Positions 56,448 to 64,000 of a stretch of DNA of 64,000 nt are shown in pieces. A program made the position numbers and the translations under genes. The DNA comes from Bifidobacterium margollesii (GTDB lineage: Bacteria > Actinomycetota > Actinomycetes > Actinomycetales > Bifidobacteriaceae), in NCBI RefSeq assembly GCF_002860355.1, contig NZ_NMWU01000019.1:1-64000 (forward strand), written 5' to 3'. A model generated the notes under the pieces. The model was given only the letters and a program-made list of their open reading frames with translations. It searched no databases and was not told the DNA's origin. Each line of letters opens with the position of its first letter. The first letter of the stretch is position 1.

Positions 56448-58037
56448 ATGCCGTTTACGCATAAGAACCCAAACCGTACCGTGATTCTCCGCGGCGGGAA
56501 GCCGACGGACCGTTCGAAGCTTCCCGCCTCCATCAGCATCAATGACGAGGGAACATGCGTCCAGGTTCCTCTGTTGAGTGGCGATCGCATGTTCTGGACC
56601 GTCTCCGAAGATGAAGTGCTCCTGTCGGACAGCGCCTTCCGGCTTGCAAGCATCACGAACGCCGATCTTGACCTGGAACGCATCATCATGGATCTGCTGC
56701 CTTCGCTCCCTGACAGCCTGCGAGGGGACAAATCCCCATGGAGGAACATACATTCCGTACCCGCCGCAACCACACTGCACCTCGACAAATCCAATAGGCC
56801 GCGATATACGAGAGCGGAACCTTCACCCATAAAACATGTTTCAAACGACGTAATTCTGGCATCGCTAAGGAGCCGTTTCCTGACGATCGCGGATGAGTGG
56901 CGCAATGAGGCACCACTATCCGCCGATGTGTCCGGAGGAGTGGATTCCGCCGCCATCGCATACATCTTCGCCAGTGAGGGGGTTCGTATGCCCCTGTATC
57001 ATGAAACACCCGACGATCCAATGAATCAGGATTCCCGATGGGCCGAGCGAATCTCCGAGGACGTTCGGATGCCACTCATCAAAATCGGCCGAGTCGTGGA
57101 TGGAAACAGATCATTCGAATCCACAGCCGAATATCCCAACAGAGAGATACCTGAAGAACCGGTCTTCTGGAGCGATATCGAAGGCTATCTCAGCCGAATC
57201 TCCGAAATGGAAGCAGACACAAGCCGTATCCATGTCACGGGTTTCGGAGGAGACGAGCTGTTCGCATCCATGCCATCCTCATCATGGAGTTGTCTGCGGG
57301 AACACCCGCTGCGGCTACGGGACATTCGAAGACAATACAGCGCCGATTACCGGGTCCCACCCTATCAGGCAATTCTCGATCTGACCGACAGCACCGATCT
57401 GCATGAGGAATTACGGTCATCGCTCCTGGACGCGGAACAAGATCATGGCCATCGCTCCTCGCCTTGTGGATGGCACGATGCCATACGCATTCCCGAATTC
57501 CTGACCGCGAAAGCCAGGGATACCCTATATGGCGCCATTGAATCACAATTGAAACACGCCGACATTCGGCCATTAAGCCCCGACCGAAGCCGTCATCAGG
57601 CGCTCTACTCTCTGTCAATGCAGGCACGAATGCTCAATCAGGTTAATCGGACGTTCGCCTCCGACGACATAACGTTCCGCTCCCCCTACCTGGACCGTGG
57701 AATCGTGGGCTATGCGCTATGCGCCCCAATCAGTGCACGCACCGAGGGAAATCTACACAAAGCCGTATTGTACCGGGCGCTCAAGGGTATAGTCCCCGAA
57801 ACGATATTCCGGCGTCCCGTCAAAGGCGATCACTCATATTCACTGTATCTGGCATGGCAACGCTCGAAAGACACGCTGCTCGACTCAATCGCCGGCGGAG
57901 TGCTGGACGAAGAAGGACTGATCGATATACCAGCCGTACGGCGTCGAGCTTCCATGCCGATGCCTGACATCACGTTTCTGTTTGAAATGCAACGAGTCGC
58001 GGCAGTGGAAAGGTGGCTAAGACATGCAAACCGATAA
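56448..58037 (+). CDS. Lasso peptide cyclase (asparagine synthetase-like)
   Basis: 529 residues. N-terminal glutaminase-like remnant, lacking the catalytic Cys2, then the ATP-dependent synthetase domain: PP-loop SADVSGGVDSAA (~163-174) and GFGGDELF (~264). It adenylates the core Asp9 side chain and closes the ring on Gly1. The start is ATG 56448 (a GTG directly before it, 56445, is equivalent); ribosome site AGGATAGGG. Overlaps the RRE gene by 14 nt. Lasso-type identity follows from length, domain order and neighbours. Confidence 0.9.
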   Translation: MPFTHKNPNRTVILRGGKPTDRSKLPASISINDEGTCVQVPLLSGDRMFWTVSEDEVLLSDSAFRLASITNADLDLERIIMDLLPSLPDSLRGDKSPWRNIHSVPAATTLHLDKSNRPRYTRAEPSPIKHVSNDVILASLRSRFLTIADEWRNEAPLSADVSGGVDSAAIAYIFASEGVRMPLYHETPDDPMNQDSRWAERISEDVRMPLIKIGRVVDGNRSFESTAEYPNREIPEEPVFWSDIEGYLSRISEMEADTSRIHVTGFGGDELFASMPSSSWSCLREHPLRLRDIRRQYSADYRVPPYQAILDLTDSTDLHEELRSSLLDAEQDHGHRSSPCGWHDAIRIPEFLTAKARDTLYGAIESQLKHADIRPLSPDRSRHQALYSLSMQARMLNQVNRTFASDDITFRSPYLDRGIVGYALCAPISARTEGNLHKAVLYRALKGIVPETIFRRPVKGDHSYSLYLAWQRSKDTLLDSIAGGVLDEEGLIDIPAVRRRASMPMPDITFLFEMQRVAAVERWLRHANR

Positions 58038-58296
58038 CACGATGGCGAACACCAGCCTGAAAGACCAGATATCCCTATATCCCAAAGAGGGAGGGGCAAT
58101 CGTATTCGTCAACGACACCGGCGAATACCTGCAGGTCAACGAAATAGGCCGAATCATCCTCGACGGTCTGATGCACGGCAAAACCGTCGAGGATTGCATG
58201 AACGCAATCGCCGAAGAATATCAGACCGACAGACAAATCATCGTCCGGGATACGGAACGATTCCTCGCCGATATAGGGAAGCACGTGCGCCTATGA
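58024..58296 (+). CDS. Lasso RRE protein (PqqD-like, B1)
   Basis: 90 residues with the PqqD fold: GGAIVFVNDTGEYLQVNEIGRIILDGLMHGKTVEDCMNAIAEEY. In actinobacterial lasso clusters this stand-alone RRE binds the leader peptide and hands it to the B2 protease. It overlaps the cyclase gene and, by ATGA, the protease gene. Confidence 0.9.
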   Translation: MQTDNTMANTSLKDQISLYPKEGGAIVFVNDTGEYLQVNEIGRIILDGLMHGKTVEDCMNAIAEEYQTDRQIIVRDTERFLADIGKHVRL

Positions 58297-58721
58297 GTAT
58301 CCCTCTACAGCCGGAAGCAACCACACGCGTCAACTTTCACGACCGCCTGGTGGCGCTGATTGCCATCATTATCGGAAGACGGATGGAACGACAACGAATC
58401 GGAAAGTTCTGCCGCCGGCTTGAAACGTGGTCCGAACGGTATCCGCCAGCCGATGCCGACATGGCGAAGCGTTACCGCAACGCCGTATGTTCGGTAAGCC
58501 GCAGATGCCGCAGCCAGCAGGGTTGTCTGCTTCGGTCGCTCTCCACGGCGGCGGCATGCCGCATATCTCGCCGATCCGTCACATGGTGCACCGGGTTCAC
58601 CGATCGTCCCTTTCGCGCACACGCCTGGGTCGAAGCCAACGGCATACCCATCGGCGAACCTGATGCCGTCAGACGGTACACCATCACCAGAACCAGTTCC
58701 GAACGGAAAGATACGCAATGA
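58293..58721 (+). CDS. Lasso leader protease (transglutaminase-like, B2)
   Basis: 142 residues. The transglutaminase-like catalytic set is visible: Cys in QQGCLLRSLS (C78), His in RAHAWVEANG (H110) and Asp in IGEPDAV (D124). It cuts the precursor after N20, releasing the core Gly amine for cyclisation. Start overlaps the RRE stop and its stop overlaps the exporter start, both by 4 nt. Confidence 0.9.
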   Translation: MSIPLQPEATTRVNFHDRLVALIAIIIGRRMERQRIGKFCRRLETWSERYPPADADMAKRYRNAVCSVSRRCRSQQGCLLRSLSTAAACRISRRSVTWCTGFTDRPFRAHAWVEANGIPIGEPDAVRRYTITRTSSERKDTQ

Positions 58722-60490
58722 CCGCCAACGACCCGGACGACACCATGCACATGAAACATGCCTCCATGTACAATCTGATTTCTCCTCTCCGAAAATACCG
58801 AGGACGGCTGGCACTCATCCTATGTCTTGGAGCCATAGGAGCCGTTATGACGCTGCTCGTGCCTAAGTACATGACCAACTTCTTCCAGAATGGTGTATTC
58901 CAGGTTCCCCAGTGGCCCGTCATTGCCGGAATGCTGTTACTCGTCACCGCTTCAGGAGCTATATCAGCCCTACAGAACTACCAATTGCAGAGCACAGGGG
59001 AGGATATCGTAAGGGATGCTCGTCTCGCACTAAGCAAACACCTGCTACGTCTGCCCATACGCGAATACGATCAACGTGACTCCGGCGACCTGCTCAGCCG
59101 TGTCGGCAACGACACCTCACAACTGCGTAATGCATTCATGCAGTGCACATCAGCCCTTGCATCAGGTTTCATCACCGTCATCGGTTCCGCTGCGTTTATG
59201 GCAATGCTTGACCCGATCCTATTCGGCACAGCGATCACCTTGCTCCTTACGGTATTCACGCTCATGCTGCTGTCCGCTAAATTCATCGAACGAGCAAGCT
59301 ATGACAGCCAATACACGCTCGGCGACCTTACCTCCACGCTCAATCGTGATCTCGCCGGCATCCGCACCATACGCGCTTCAAACGGCTTCGAGAACGAGAA
59401 TAAGGTTATTGCCGCCTTGATCAACCGCGTCCGCCTGTCCGGACTCAAGATTGCCAAAATCCAGTCGATCGTCAATCCACTGGCCACGATAGCCCTGCAA
59501 CTCGCAGCTATCATTGTGTTCGGTCTGGGATTATGGCGCGTAACCACAGGGCTGCTATCCGTAGAGAAACTTACTCAGTTCATCATGTTGCTGTTCATCA
59601 GCATCTCACCGCTCAGCCAGATCATTTACGCAGGCTCACAAATCGGCAATTCAATGGCCGCAATGAACCGTATACGGGAAATATTGGATATTCCCGAAGA
59701 AAAGGACTCTGACACCGTCGTCGCAACAATCAATGAACATATGCCGCTGGCACACAGCGGGCCCCGTCCGCCAGCGGTGGAATTCCAACACGTCTACTTC
59801 TCCTATGGATCCAAACCAATTCTGCGTGACCTGAATCTCTCCATATCCCAAGGAAGTGTCACGGCACTTGTCGGGCCCTCAGGGGCAGGGAAAAGCACGA
59901 TCCTGCAACTTATCGAACGTTTCTATGATCCTTCCAGCGGAAATATCAATGTACTCGGTAAGGACATAACAACCTGTGATCGAGACGATTTACGCAGCCA
60001 CATCGCATACGTGGAACAGGATTCACCGGCACTGTCCGGTAGCATACGAGAGAACCTACTTCTCGGATCAAACGATTGTAGCGATGATGAATGCCGACGG
60101 GTATTGGAATCCGTGAATCTCTCCCATCTGCTAGATCGATCCGACAAAGGTCTTGATATGCAGATAGGGGAAAACGGAATCATGCTATCAGGCGGAGAAC
60201 GCCAAAGACTCGCCATAGCCCGCGCCCTTCTTTCCACGGCAAAAATCATCCTGCTCGACGAAGCCACCGCAAACCTGGACGCCGATAACGAACGCCTTAT
60301 CACTCAGCTATTGACTCAGGTAGAAGGCCGCACTTTTATTATCGTTGCGCATCGACTCGCCACGATAATTGACTCCGATCTTATATATGTACTTAATCAA
60401 GGGCGGATTATCGGATCGGGAACCCATAAACAACTTTTTAAAACGGCACCATTTTATCGCAATCTCGCAACGGAACAATATATCTCATAG
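58718..60490 (+). CDS. Lasso peptide ABC exporter/immunity protein
   Basis: 590 residues, membrane and ATPase domains fused. Six helices within ~25-320 (LALILCLGAIGAVMTLLVP, WPVIAGMLLLVTASGAI, ...), Walker A GPSGAGKST (~385), Q-loop, signature LSGGERQRLAIARALL, Walker B KIILLDEA, His in IVAHRLAT. No peptidase domain, as expected for a lasso cluster with its own protease. Exports the mature lasso peptide and protects the producer. Last gene of the lasso operon. Confidence 0.92.
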   Translation: MTANDPDDTMHMKHASMYNLISPLRKYRGRLALILCLGAIGAVMTLLVPKYMTNFFQNGVFQVPQWPVIAGMLLLVTASGAISALQNYQLQSTGEDIVRDARLALSKHLLRLPIREYDQRDSGDLLSRVGNDTSQLRNAFMQCTSALASGFITVIGSAAFMAMLDPILFGTAITLLLTVFTLMLLSAKFIERASYDSQYTLGDLTSTLNRDLAGIRTIRASNGFENENKVIAALINRVRLSGLKIAKIQSIVNPLATIALQLAAIIVFGLGLWRVTTGLLSVEKLTQFIMLLFISISPLSQIIYAGSQIGNSMAAMNRIREILDIPEEKDSDTVVATINEHMPLAHSGPRPPAVEFQHVYFSYGSKPILRDLNLSISQGSVTALVGPSGAGKSTILQLIERFYDPSSGNINVLGKDITTCDRDDLRSHIAYVEQDSPALSGSIRENLLLGSNDCSDDECRRVLESVNLSHLLDRSDKGLDMQIGENGIMLSGGERQRLAIARALLSTAKIILLDEATANLDADNERLITQLLTQVEGRTFIIVAHRLATIIDSDLIYVLNQGRIIGSGTHKQLFKTAPFYRNLATEQYIS

Positions 60491-60698
60491 CTAAAAGAAA
60501 TTTGGCGATTTATTACAATAATTCCTCATCTAACTATAAAATATAGTTATTTTATATATGCTGCATATATATCACTTTTCACCGATTACAACCGATTGGA
60601 CATCTACACAAAATACACTATGTTCCGCTAGGTCAAATAAGCAACACTCTGACTAACTCTATAACAAATACAGACATAAACTATACAAAAAATGTATA

Positions 60699-60716
60699 TA
60701 TCATCATATGATGACA
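60699..60716 (+). promoter_or_regulatory. Dyad operator 1 of the lanthipeptide locus
   Basis: TATCATC-ATAT-GATGACA: one mismatch from TGTCATC-N4-GATGACA, 146-163 nt before the lanKC start. Confidence 0.6.
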
Positions 60717-60758
60717 AGGCCGACGACTGGACGGAAATCTATATCGACTCTTATCTCT

Positions 60759-60776
60759 TGTCATCTGGAGATAACA
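60759..60776 (+). promoter_or_regulatory. Dyad operator 2 of the lanthipeptide locus
   Basis: TGTCATC-TGGA-GATAACA: one mismatch from the consensus, 60 nt (centre to centre) from operator 1 and 86-103 nt before lanKC. Confidence 0.6.
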
Positions 60777-60861
60777 GATAACCCACAACGGGTCGCGCGG
60801 CACGCGAATAGGTGATGTAATAAAAATGTCATAAGCCATTAATAAGGAAAGAGACAGAATC

Positions 60862-63414
60862 GTGCCCATCGACCTAAAATATATCCCATTCTGTCAGTCC
60901 AACAGTTCCTTCTATGAGCCACCAGATCGTCAATCTTCGCCAAGACTTGATGATGAAATTCACTTTCCAAATAATTGGAAGATATATAAAGGTACCCCAT
61001 GGACAAATTGTCGTCCTAGTAATGTTAAAATTCCGGAACAGGGATGGAAGATTCACATCTCGGCAACTCTTTGGAATTATGAAAAGATATTAAGAGAAGT
61101 ATCAAATTATTGTTTTTCAAAAAAAGTCGCATTTAAATATCTATCAACAAAAGCTGATTTTTTTGATCAAAACAGTAAATATACCGATAGGGCTGCTGCC
61201 GGAAAATATATTACAATATATCCAGTAAACGAATTGGAGTTTCATTCTACTCTCAATGGGTTAGACGACATTATTGGGAATGAGTCAGGACCCTATATCC
61301 TTTCGGATAGACGTTGGAGGAACGGGCCTATATTCTATCGCTTCGGCGCTTTTATCCCGCCTAAGGATAAGACAAAATATATAAGTGTATTGAAAAGGCC
61401 CGACGGAGTCGAGGAAGAAGATGTACGTCGTCCTACCTTTATCGTGCCGGATTGGGTGAAAATACCGGAATTTCTACACGAATCCATAGAATCTCAATCT
61501 ATACCATTCCCATTCGAGATGAAATCAGCTATGCATTTTTCATGCGGTGGAGGTGTGTATACCGCAGAGGCGTTGACGGATGAATACGTTTCAAAAGGAA
61601 CTATCGTTGTACTAAAGGAGGCGCGACCATATACGGCGCTTGATTCCGACGGCCATGATGCTGTATATCGTTTGAAGCACGAAGAACATGTCTTATCCGA
61701 ATTACAAGATACGGGCTTTGTGCCTCAGGTATTCGGAATGTTTAGAGCATGGGAAAACCTTTATCTCGTGATGGAGAAAATACCAGGAAACAACCTTAAG
61801 TATGAATGCATGCTTAGAACTCCCATACTAAAGCCAGCTCCTTGGAAACTAGATAATGCTGCCTTTGGGCAATGGGTTGATCATACCGTTTCACAGCTTG
61901 ATAAAGCAATGTCGCTCTTTCATCGACACGGATGGCTTCTTGGTGATATTCACCCTAAAAATATCATTATGGAAAACGGAGTTAATCCTATATTTATTGA
62001 TTTTGAATTCGCGCACAAAATGGATAAAGGATGGCGAATTAAACAAATAGCACCAGGATATGGTCCTCTGACAGGGTTTACCGGCACCGACGCAGATTTT
62101 TGTTCATTAGGGTTGCTGGAGTTAGATATGCTTCTTCCTCAAGCCACCATTACAGATCAGGGCAATGAAGGAAGCATTATACGAATCGCTAGACACGCGC
62201 AGAGTCATCTCGATATTAACGAAGACTCCATCGAATCTATAATTCAAAAGACATCTAAAAATACTCAGCTATCCTTGGATCAGCGAGCTGTCAATCTCGC
62301 TTCTATTGAAGATTTAATACATGGACTAGCTCGGGGAATAAAGGCACACCTTCATTTTGATGAAGGCGCTACAGTTGCTCTACCCGGTGATATAGAACTA
62401 TTTGGCCCTAATGCTGTACAAGCCTCGGTGGGATACCCTTATGGCGTTGCGGGTGCTTTGTCGACGTTAGCTTTGGCAGGTGATCCAATAGATTCCGCAT
62501 CGGTTCAAAAAGCATCTCAATGGATTTTAAATCATCTTTCGGGCGTTAAAAACCGAGGATTCGCCGGCAAAGATGGTTTGGAGTATGGCTTACGCATGGC
62601 GGGATTTGATGAACTCGCTCGAGAAGCACATTCTTTGCCCGTGGCAAACCCCATTAATCCTACTTATTGGTCCGGATGGGCTGGCGTCGGCCTAAATGAC
62701 CTAAGTATCGGGTCGAATAAATCATATGATGAACTATTTTTAGCCTCATCAAAGTTGCAGAACATGCTTACCAACGATGTCGAATGTGAATCCGCTGGAT
62801 TATTATATGGCTGGTCTGGCGCGGCCTTATTGTGGGCCGAAATCTATAGAACGGTTGATCGAGATGAAAAATATGTGGATTATGCACTACATGCAATACA
62901 AAACGATATTAAAAAATGTGTTTTGACCCAAAATATGACCATGGAATACGATGAAAAGTGGAGAACTCTGCCATATCTGGGAACCGGGTCATGCGGTATT
63001 GCAATCGCTTTATATGCCTTGCGAAAAGCGACCGGAGAATGTCTCTTGGACAAAGAGTATGAGTCCCTAGTTCGCGCATGCACCTACTATCAGTGTGCAC
63101 AGGGAACATACGCATATGGTATGTCAGGCTTTTTGACTTTTCTGAATGCAAAGGACGATAAAAGCAAGCTGGAATATCAGGTAATTAACTCATATTGCGA
63201 TTCTCTTCGACTATTTATCATTCCAAGTAAAGGCGGTTTTTATGTCCGAGGAAATCAAGGACTAAAACTGTCGTGTGATTTTCTGACCGGATCCGCCGGA
63301 GTCCTCGGATCTCTTGCCGCACTCCAGGGGAAATGGTCAGGCATACCGTTCCTGTCATGGAACGATTCCTTAGATATTAGAAAGGAGGTGCACAATGGGA
63401 AACAACGTTCTTGA
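60862..63414 (+). CDS. Class III lanthipeptide synthetase (LanKC)
   Basis: 850 residues, three domains. N-terminal ~1-200: phospho-Ser/Thr lyase-like (WKIHISATLWNYEKILREVSNYC, VAFKYLS). Middle ~210-500: Ser/Thr kinase (HGWLLGDIHPKNIIM catalytic loop, FIDFEFAHK metal loop). C-terminal ~540-850: LanC-like cyclase fold (YGWSGAALLW, GTGSCGIAIALY, GMSGFLTFLN) without the zinc-binding Cys-His set, which defines class III. Phosphorylates, dehydrates and cyclises the precursor encoded at its 3' end. Start GTG 60862 after AAGGAAAGAG; much lower GC than the lasso genes. Confidence 0.9.
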   Translation: MPIDLKYIPFCQSNSSFYEPPDRQSSPRLDDEIHFPNNWKIYKGTPWTNCRPSNVKIPEQGWKIHISATLWNYEKILREVSNYCFSKKVAFKYLSTKADFFDQNSKYTDRAAAGKYITIYPVNELEFHSTLNGLDDIIGNESGPYILSDRRWRNGPIFYRFGAFIPPKDKTKYISVLKRPDGVEEEDVRRPTFIVPDWVKIPEFLHESIESQSIPFPFEMKSAMHFSCGGGVYTAEALTDEYVSKGTIVVLKEARPYTALDSDGHDAVYRLKHEEHVLSELQDTGFVPQVFGMFRAWENLYLVMEKIPGNNLKYECMLRTPILKPAPWKLDNAAFGQWVDHTVSQLDKAMSLFHRHGWLLGDIHPKNIIMENGVNPIFIDFEFAHKMDKGWRIKQIAPGYGPLTGFTGTDADFCSLGLLELDMLLPQATITDQGNEGSIIRIARHAQSHLDINEDSIESIIQKTSKNTQLSLDQRAVNLASIEDLIHGLARGIKAHLHFDEGATVALPGDIELFGPNAVQASVGYPYGVAGALSTLALAGDPIDSASVQKASQWILNHLSGVKNRGFAGKDGLEYGLRMAGFDELAREAHSLPVANPINPTYWSGWAGVGLNDLSIGSNKSYDELFLASSKLQNMLTNDVECESAGLLYGWSGAALLWAEIYRTVDRDEKYVDYALHAIQNDIKKCVLTQNMTMEYDEKWRTLPYLGTGSCGIAIALYALRKATGECLLDKEYESLVRACTYYQCAQGTYAYGMSGFLTFLNAKDDKSKLEYQVINSYCDSLRLFIIPSKGGFYVRGNQGLKLSCDFLTGSAGVLGSLAALQGKWSGIPFLSWNDSLDIRKEVHNGKQRS

Positions 63415-63529
63415 TTTTCAAATCTTGACTGCTGACGGCGAAACGGATGATGCAGCACGTATCAGCACGTTTAGCTTCAATGGCCCCTGCCCGGGCCTGC
63501 CGAGTACCTTGACCTACAGCAACTGCTGA
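63395..63529 (+). CDS. Class III lanthipeptide precursor
   Basis: 44 residues. The start overlaps the last 20 nt of lanKC, with an excellent ribosome site AAAGGAGGTG inside that gene. Leader (MGNNVLDFQILTADGETDDAARI) has the class III LDxQ-type motif at L6-Q9. The core has two labionin/lanthionine patterns: S24-x2-S27-x4-C32, and S37-x2-T40-x3-C44, the last residue being Cys. Short Pro/Gly loop between them (PCPGLP). A stem-loop follows. Placement after lanKC, rather than before, is unusual. Confidence 0.85.
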   Translation: MGNNVLDFQILTADGETDDAARISTFSFNGPCPGLPSTLTYSNC

Positions 63530-63535
63530 CAAGAC

Positions 63536-63580
63536 AAGTGTCTGGCACCAATTCGCAAAATTGATGCCAGACACTTTTGC
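63536..63580 (+). terminator. Terminator/attenuator after the lanthipeptide precursor
   Basis: Perfect 12-bp arms (63536-63547 and 63565-63576) followed by TTTTGC, 6 nt behind the precursor stop and 13 nt before the next start codon. Would keep precursor mRNA above downstream genes. Confidence 0.75.
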
Positions 63581-63592
63581 AATGGAGTAACT

Positions 63593-64000
63593 ATGAAGTG
63601 TACAACACTCAATCAACCCATCAAATTGTATGAAGAATTCTCTGACAAGTATCGCAGCAAGGCGCAACAACTTTGTGAACATTTAATAGAGGATACAAAT
63701 AATTTTCATTATTCCAGTAATCAATCGCTCGAATTAATGCAAATTAATAATGAACTAGTAATTCATTTCAAGGATGATCCGTCGCAATATATTCATTTAT
63801 GTCAAAAACCGATTGGAAGAATATCTGGTTTTTACATTAATTCAGAGAAGACAATAGCGGCATTATTAACGCAGATGCCAAAAACTGATTTTTACACTAT
63901 TTCATTATATGAATTGAAAAAGCAATCCGCCAATATTCTTCTGAGGTGCAACAATGTTGTACCTCAGATAAGAACGACATACCATTCTATCTATTGGATT
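63593..64000 (+). CDS. Unknown protein downstream of the lanthipeptide precursor, partial
   Basis: 136 codons visible, open to the right edge. Begins MKCTTLNQPIKLYEEFSDKYRSKAQQLCEHLIED; AATGGAG 5 nt before ATG 63593. No transmembrane segment so far; charged and Asn/Gln-rich, low GC like lanKC. Its place suggests processing, export or immunity for the lanthipeptide (a leader protease or LanT-like gene would be expected), but nothing visible identifies it. Confidence 0.6.
   Translation, partial: MKCTTLNQPIKLYEEFSDKYRSKAQQLCEHLIEDTNNFHYSSNQSLELMQINNELVIHFKDDPSQYIHLCQKPIGRISGFYINSEKTIAALLTQMPKTDFYTISLYELKKQSANILLRCNNVVPQIRTTYHSIYWI

Larger units (their letters stand above)
60491..60861. other. 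AT-rich intergenic region with two operator dyads upstream of lanKC
   Basis: 371 nt with no gene, AT-rich (TATAGTTATTTTATATATGC). The right half carries the dyads at 60699 and 60759 and ends with the lanKC ribosome site. Probably the lanthipeptide promoter region. Confidence 0.6.

Overview
The window looks like a high-GC Gram-positive chromosome, most likely Bifidobacterium (B. longum/breve type). This is an inference from a WhiB-like regulator, bifidobacterial-style lac/nag sugar genes, an LAXTG sortase signal, actinobacterial lasso genes and the overall codon bias; no rRNA is present to confirm it. Positions 1-4519 are ordinary chromosome: fucO (3' end beyond the left edge), a nitroreductase, tRNA-Phe and tRNA-Asp, galE, trmB and tRNA-Glu.

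From just downstream of tRNA-Glu the content is accessory and reads as a large integrative and conjugative element (ICE) with cargo. A left module (4.5-9.4 kb) has two divergent HTH regulators around a dyad operator, a replication-type HTH protein, a WhiB-like protein, ParA with a ribbon-helix-helix partner, and three arrays of an unspaced 8-nt repeat that look like a partition centromere. Next come an Abi-family HEPN protein, a 1431-residue sortase-anchored surface protein, and a lactose/GlcNAc block: a frameshifted GPH sugar transporter, lacZ, nagB, nagA (whose best-placed start codon reads ATA) and a LacI regulator with matching operators. At 24-30 kb an AT-richer two-component system faces a secreted peptide, a lipoprotein and a three-gene ABC export cassette.

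The conjugation machinery is in two convergent halves. The plus strand (30.4-37.1 kb) encodes a VirB2/Maff2-like subunit, VirB6, PrgI, VirB4, an SLT-CHAP cell-wall hydrolase and a membrane protein. The minus strand (40.6-49.1 kb) encodes VirD4, ArdA, a PcfB-like protein, a MOBP relaxase and MobC, with a candidate oriT behind mobC; ParB follows at 50.3-51.9 kb. A peptide plus four-gene ABC module (37.1-40.5 kb) sits between the two halves and abuts a possibly truncated virD4 3' end.

The right end (53-64 kb) is a bacteriocin island: a NarL-type two-component system, an orphan ABC ATPase with a degenerate signature, a complete lasso peptide cluster (precursor, cyclase, RRE, protease, exporter) and a class III lanthipeptide locus (LanKC plus a 44-residue precursor overlapping its 3' end). 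The most notable observation is a dyad, TGTCATC-N4-GATGACA, found perfect or near-perfect before the two-component operon, the orphan ATPase, the lasso precursor, lanKC (twice) and the peptide/ABC module 13 kb away. I infer that one response regulator controls several antimicrobial peptide operons spread over the ICE. No integrase or second attachment site is visible, so the element probably continues past the right edge.
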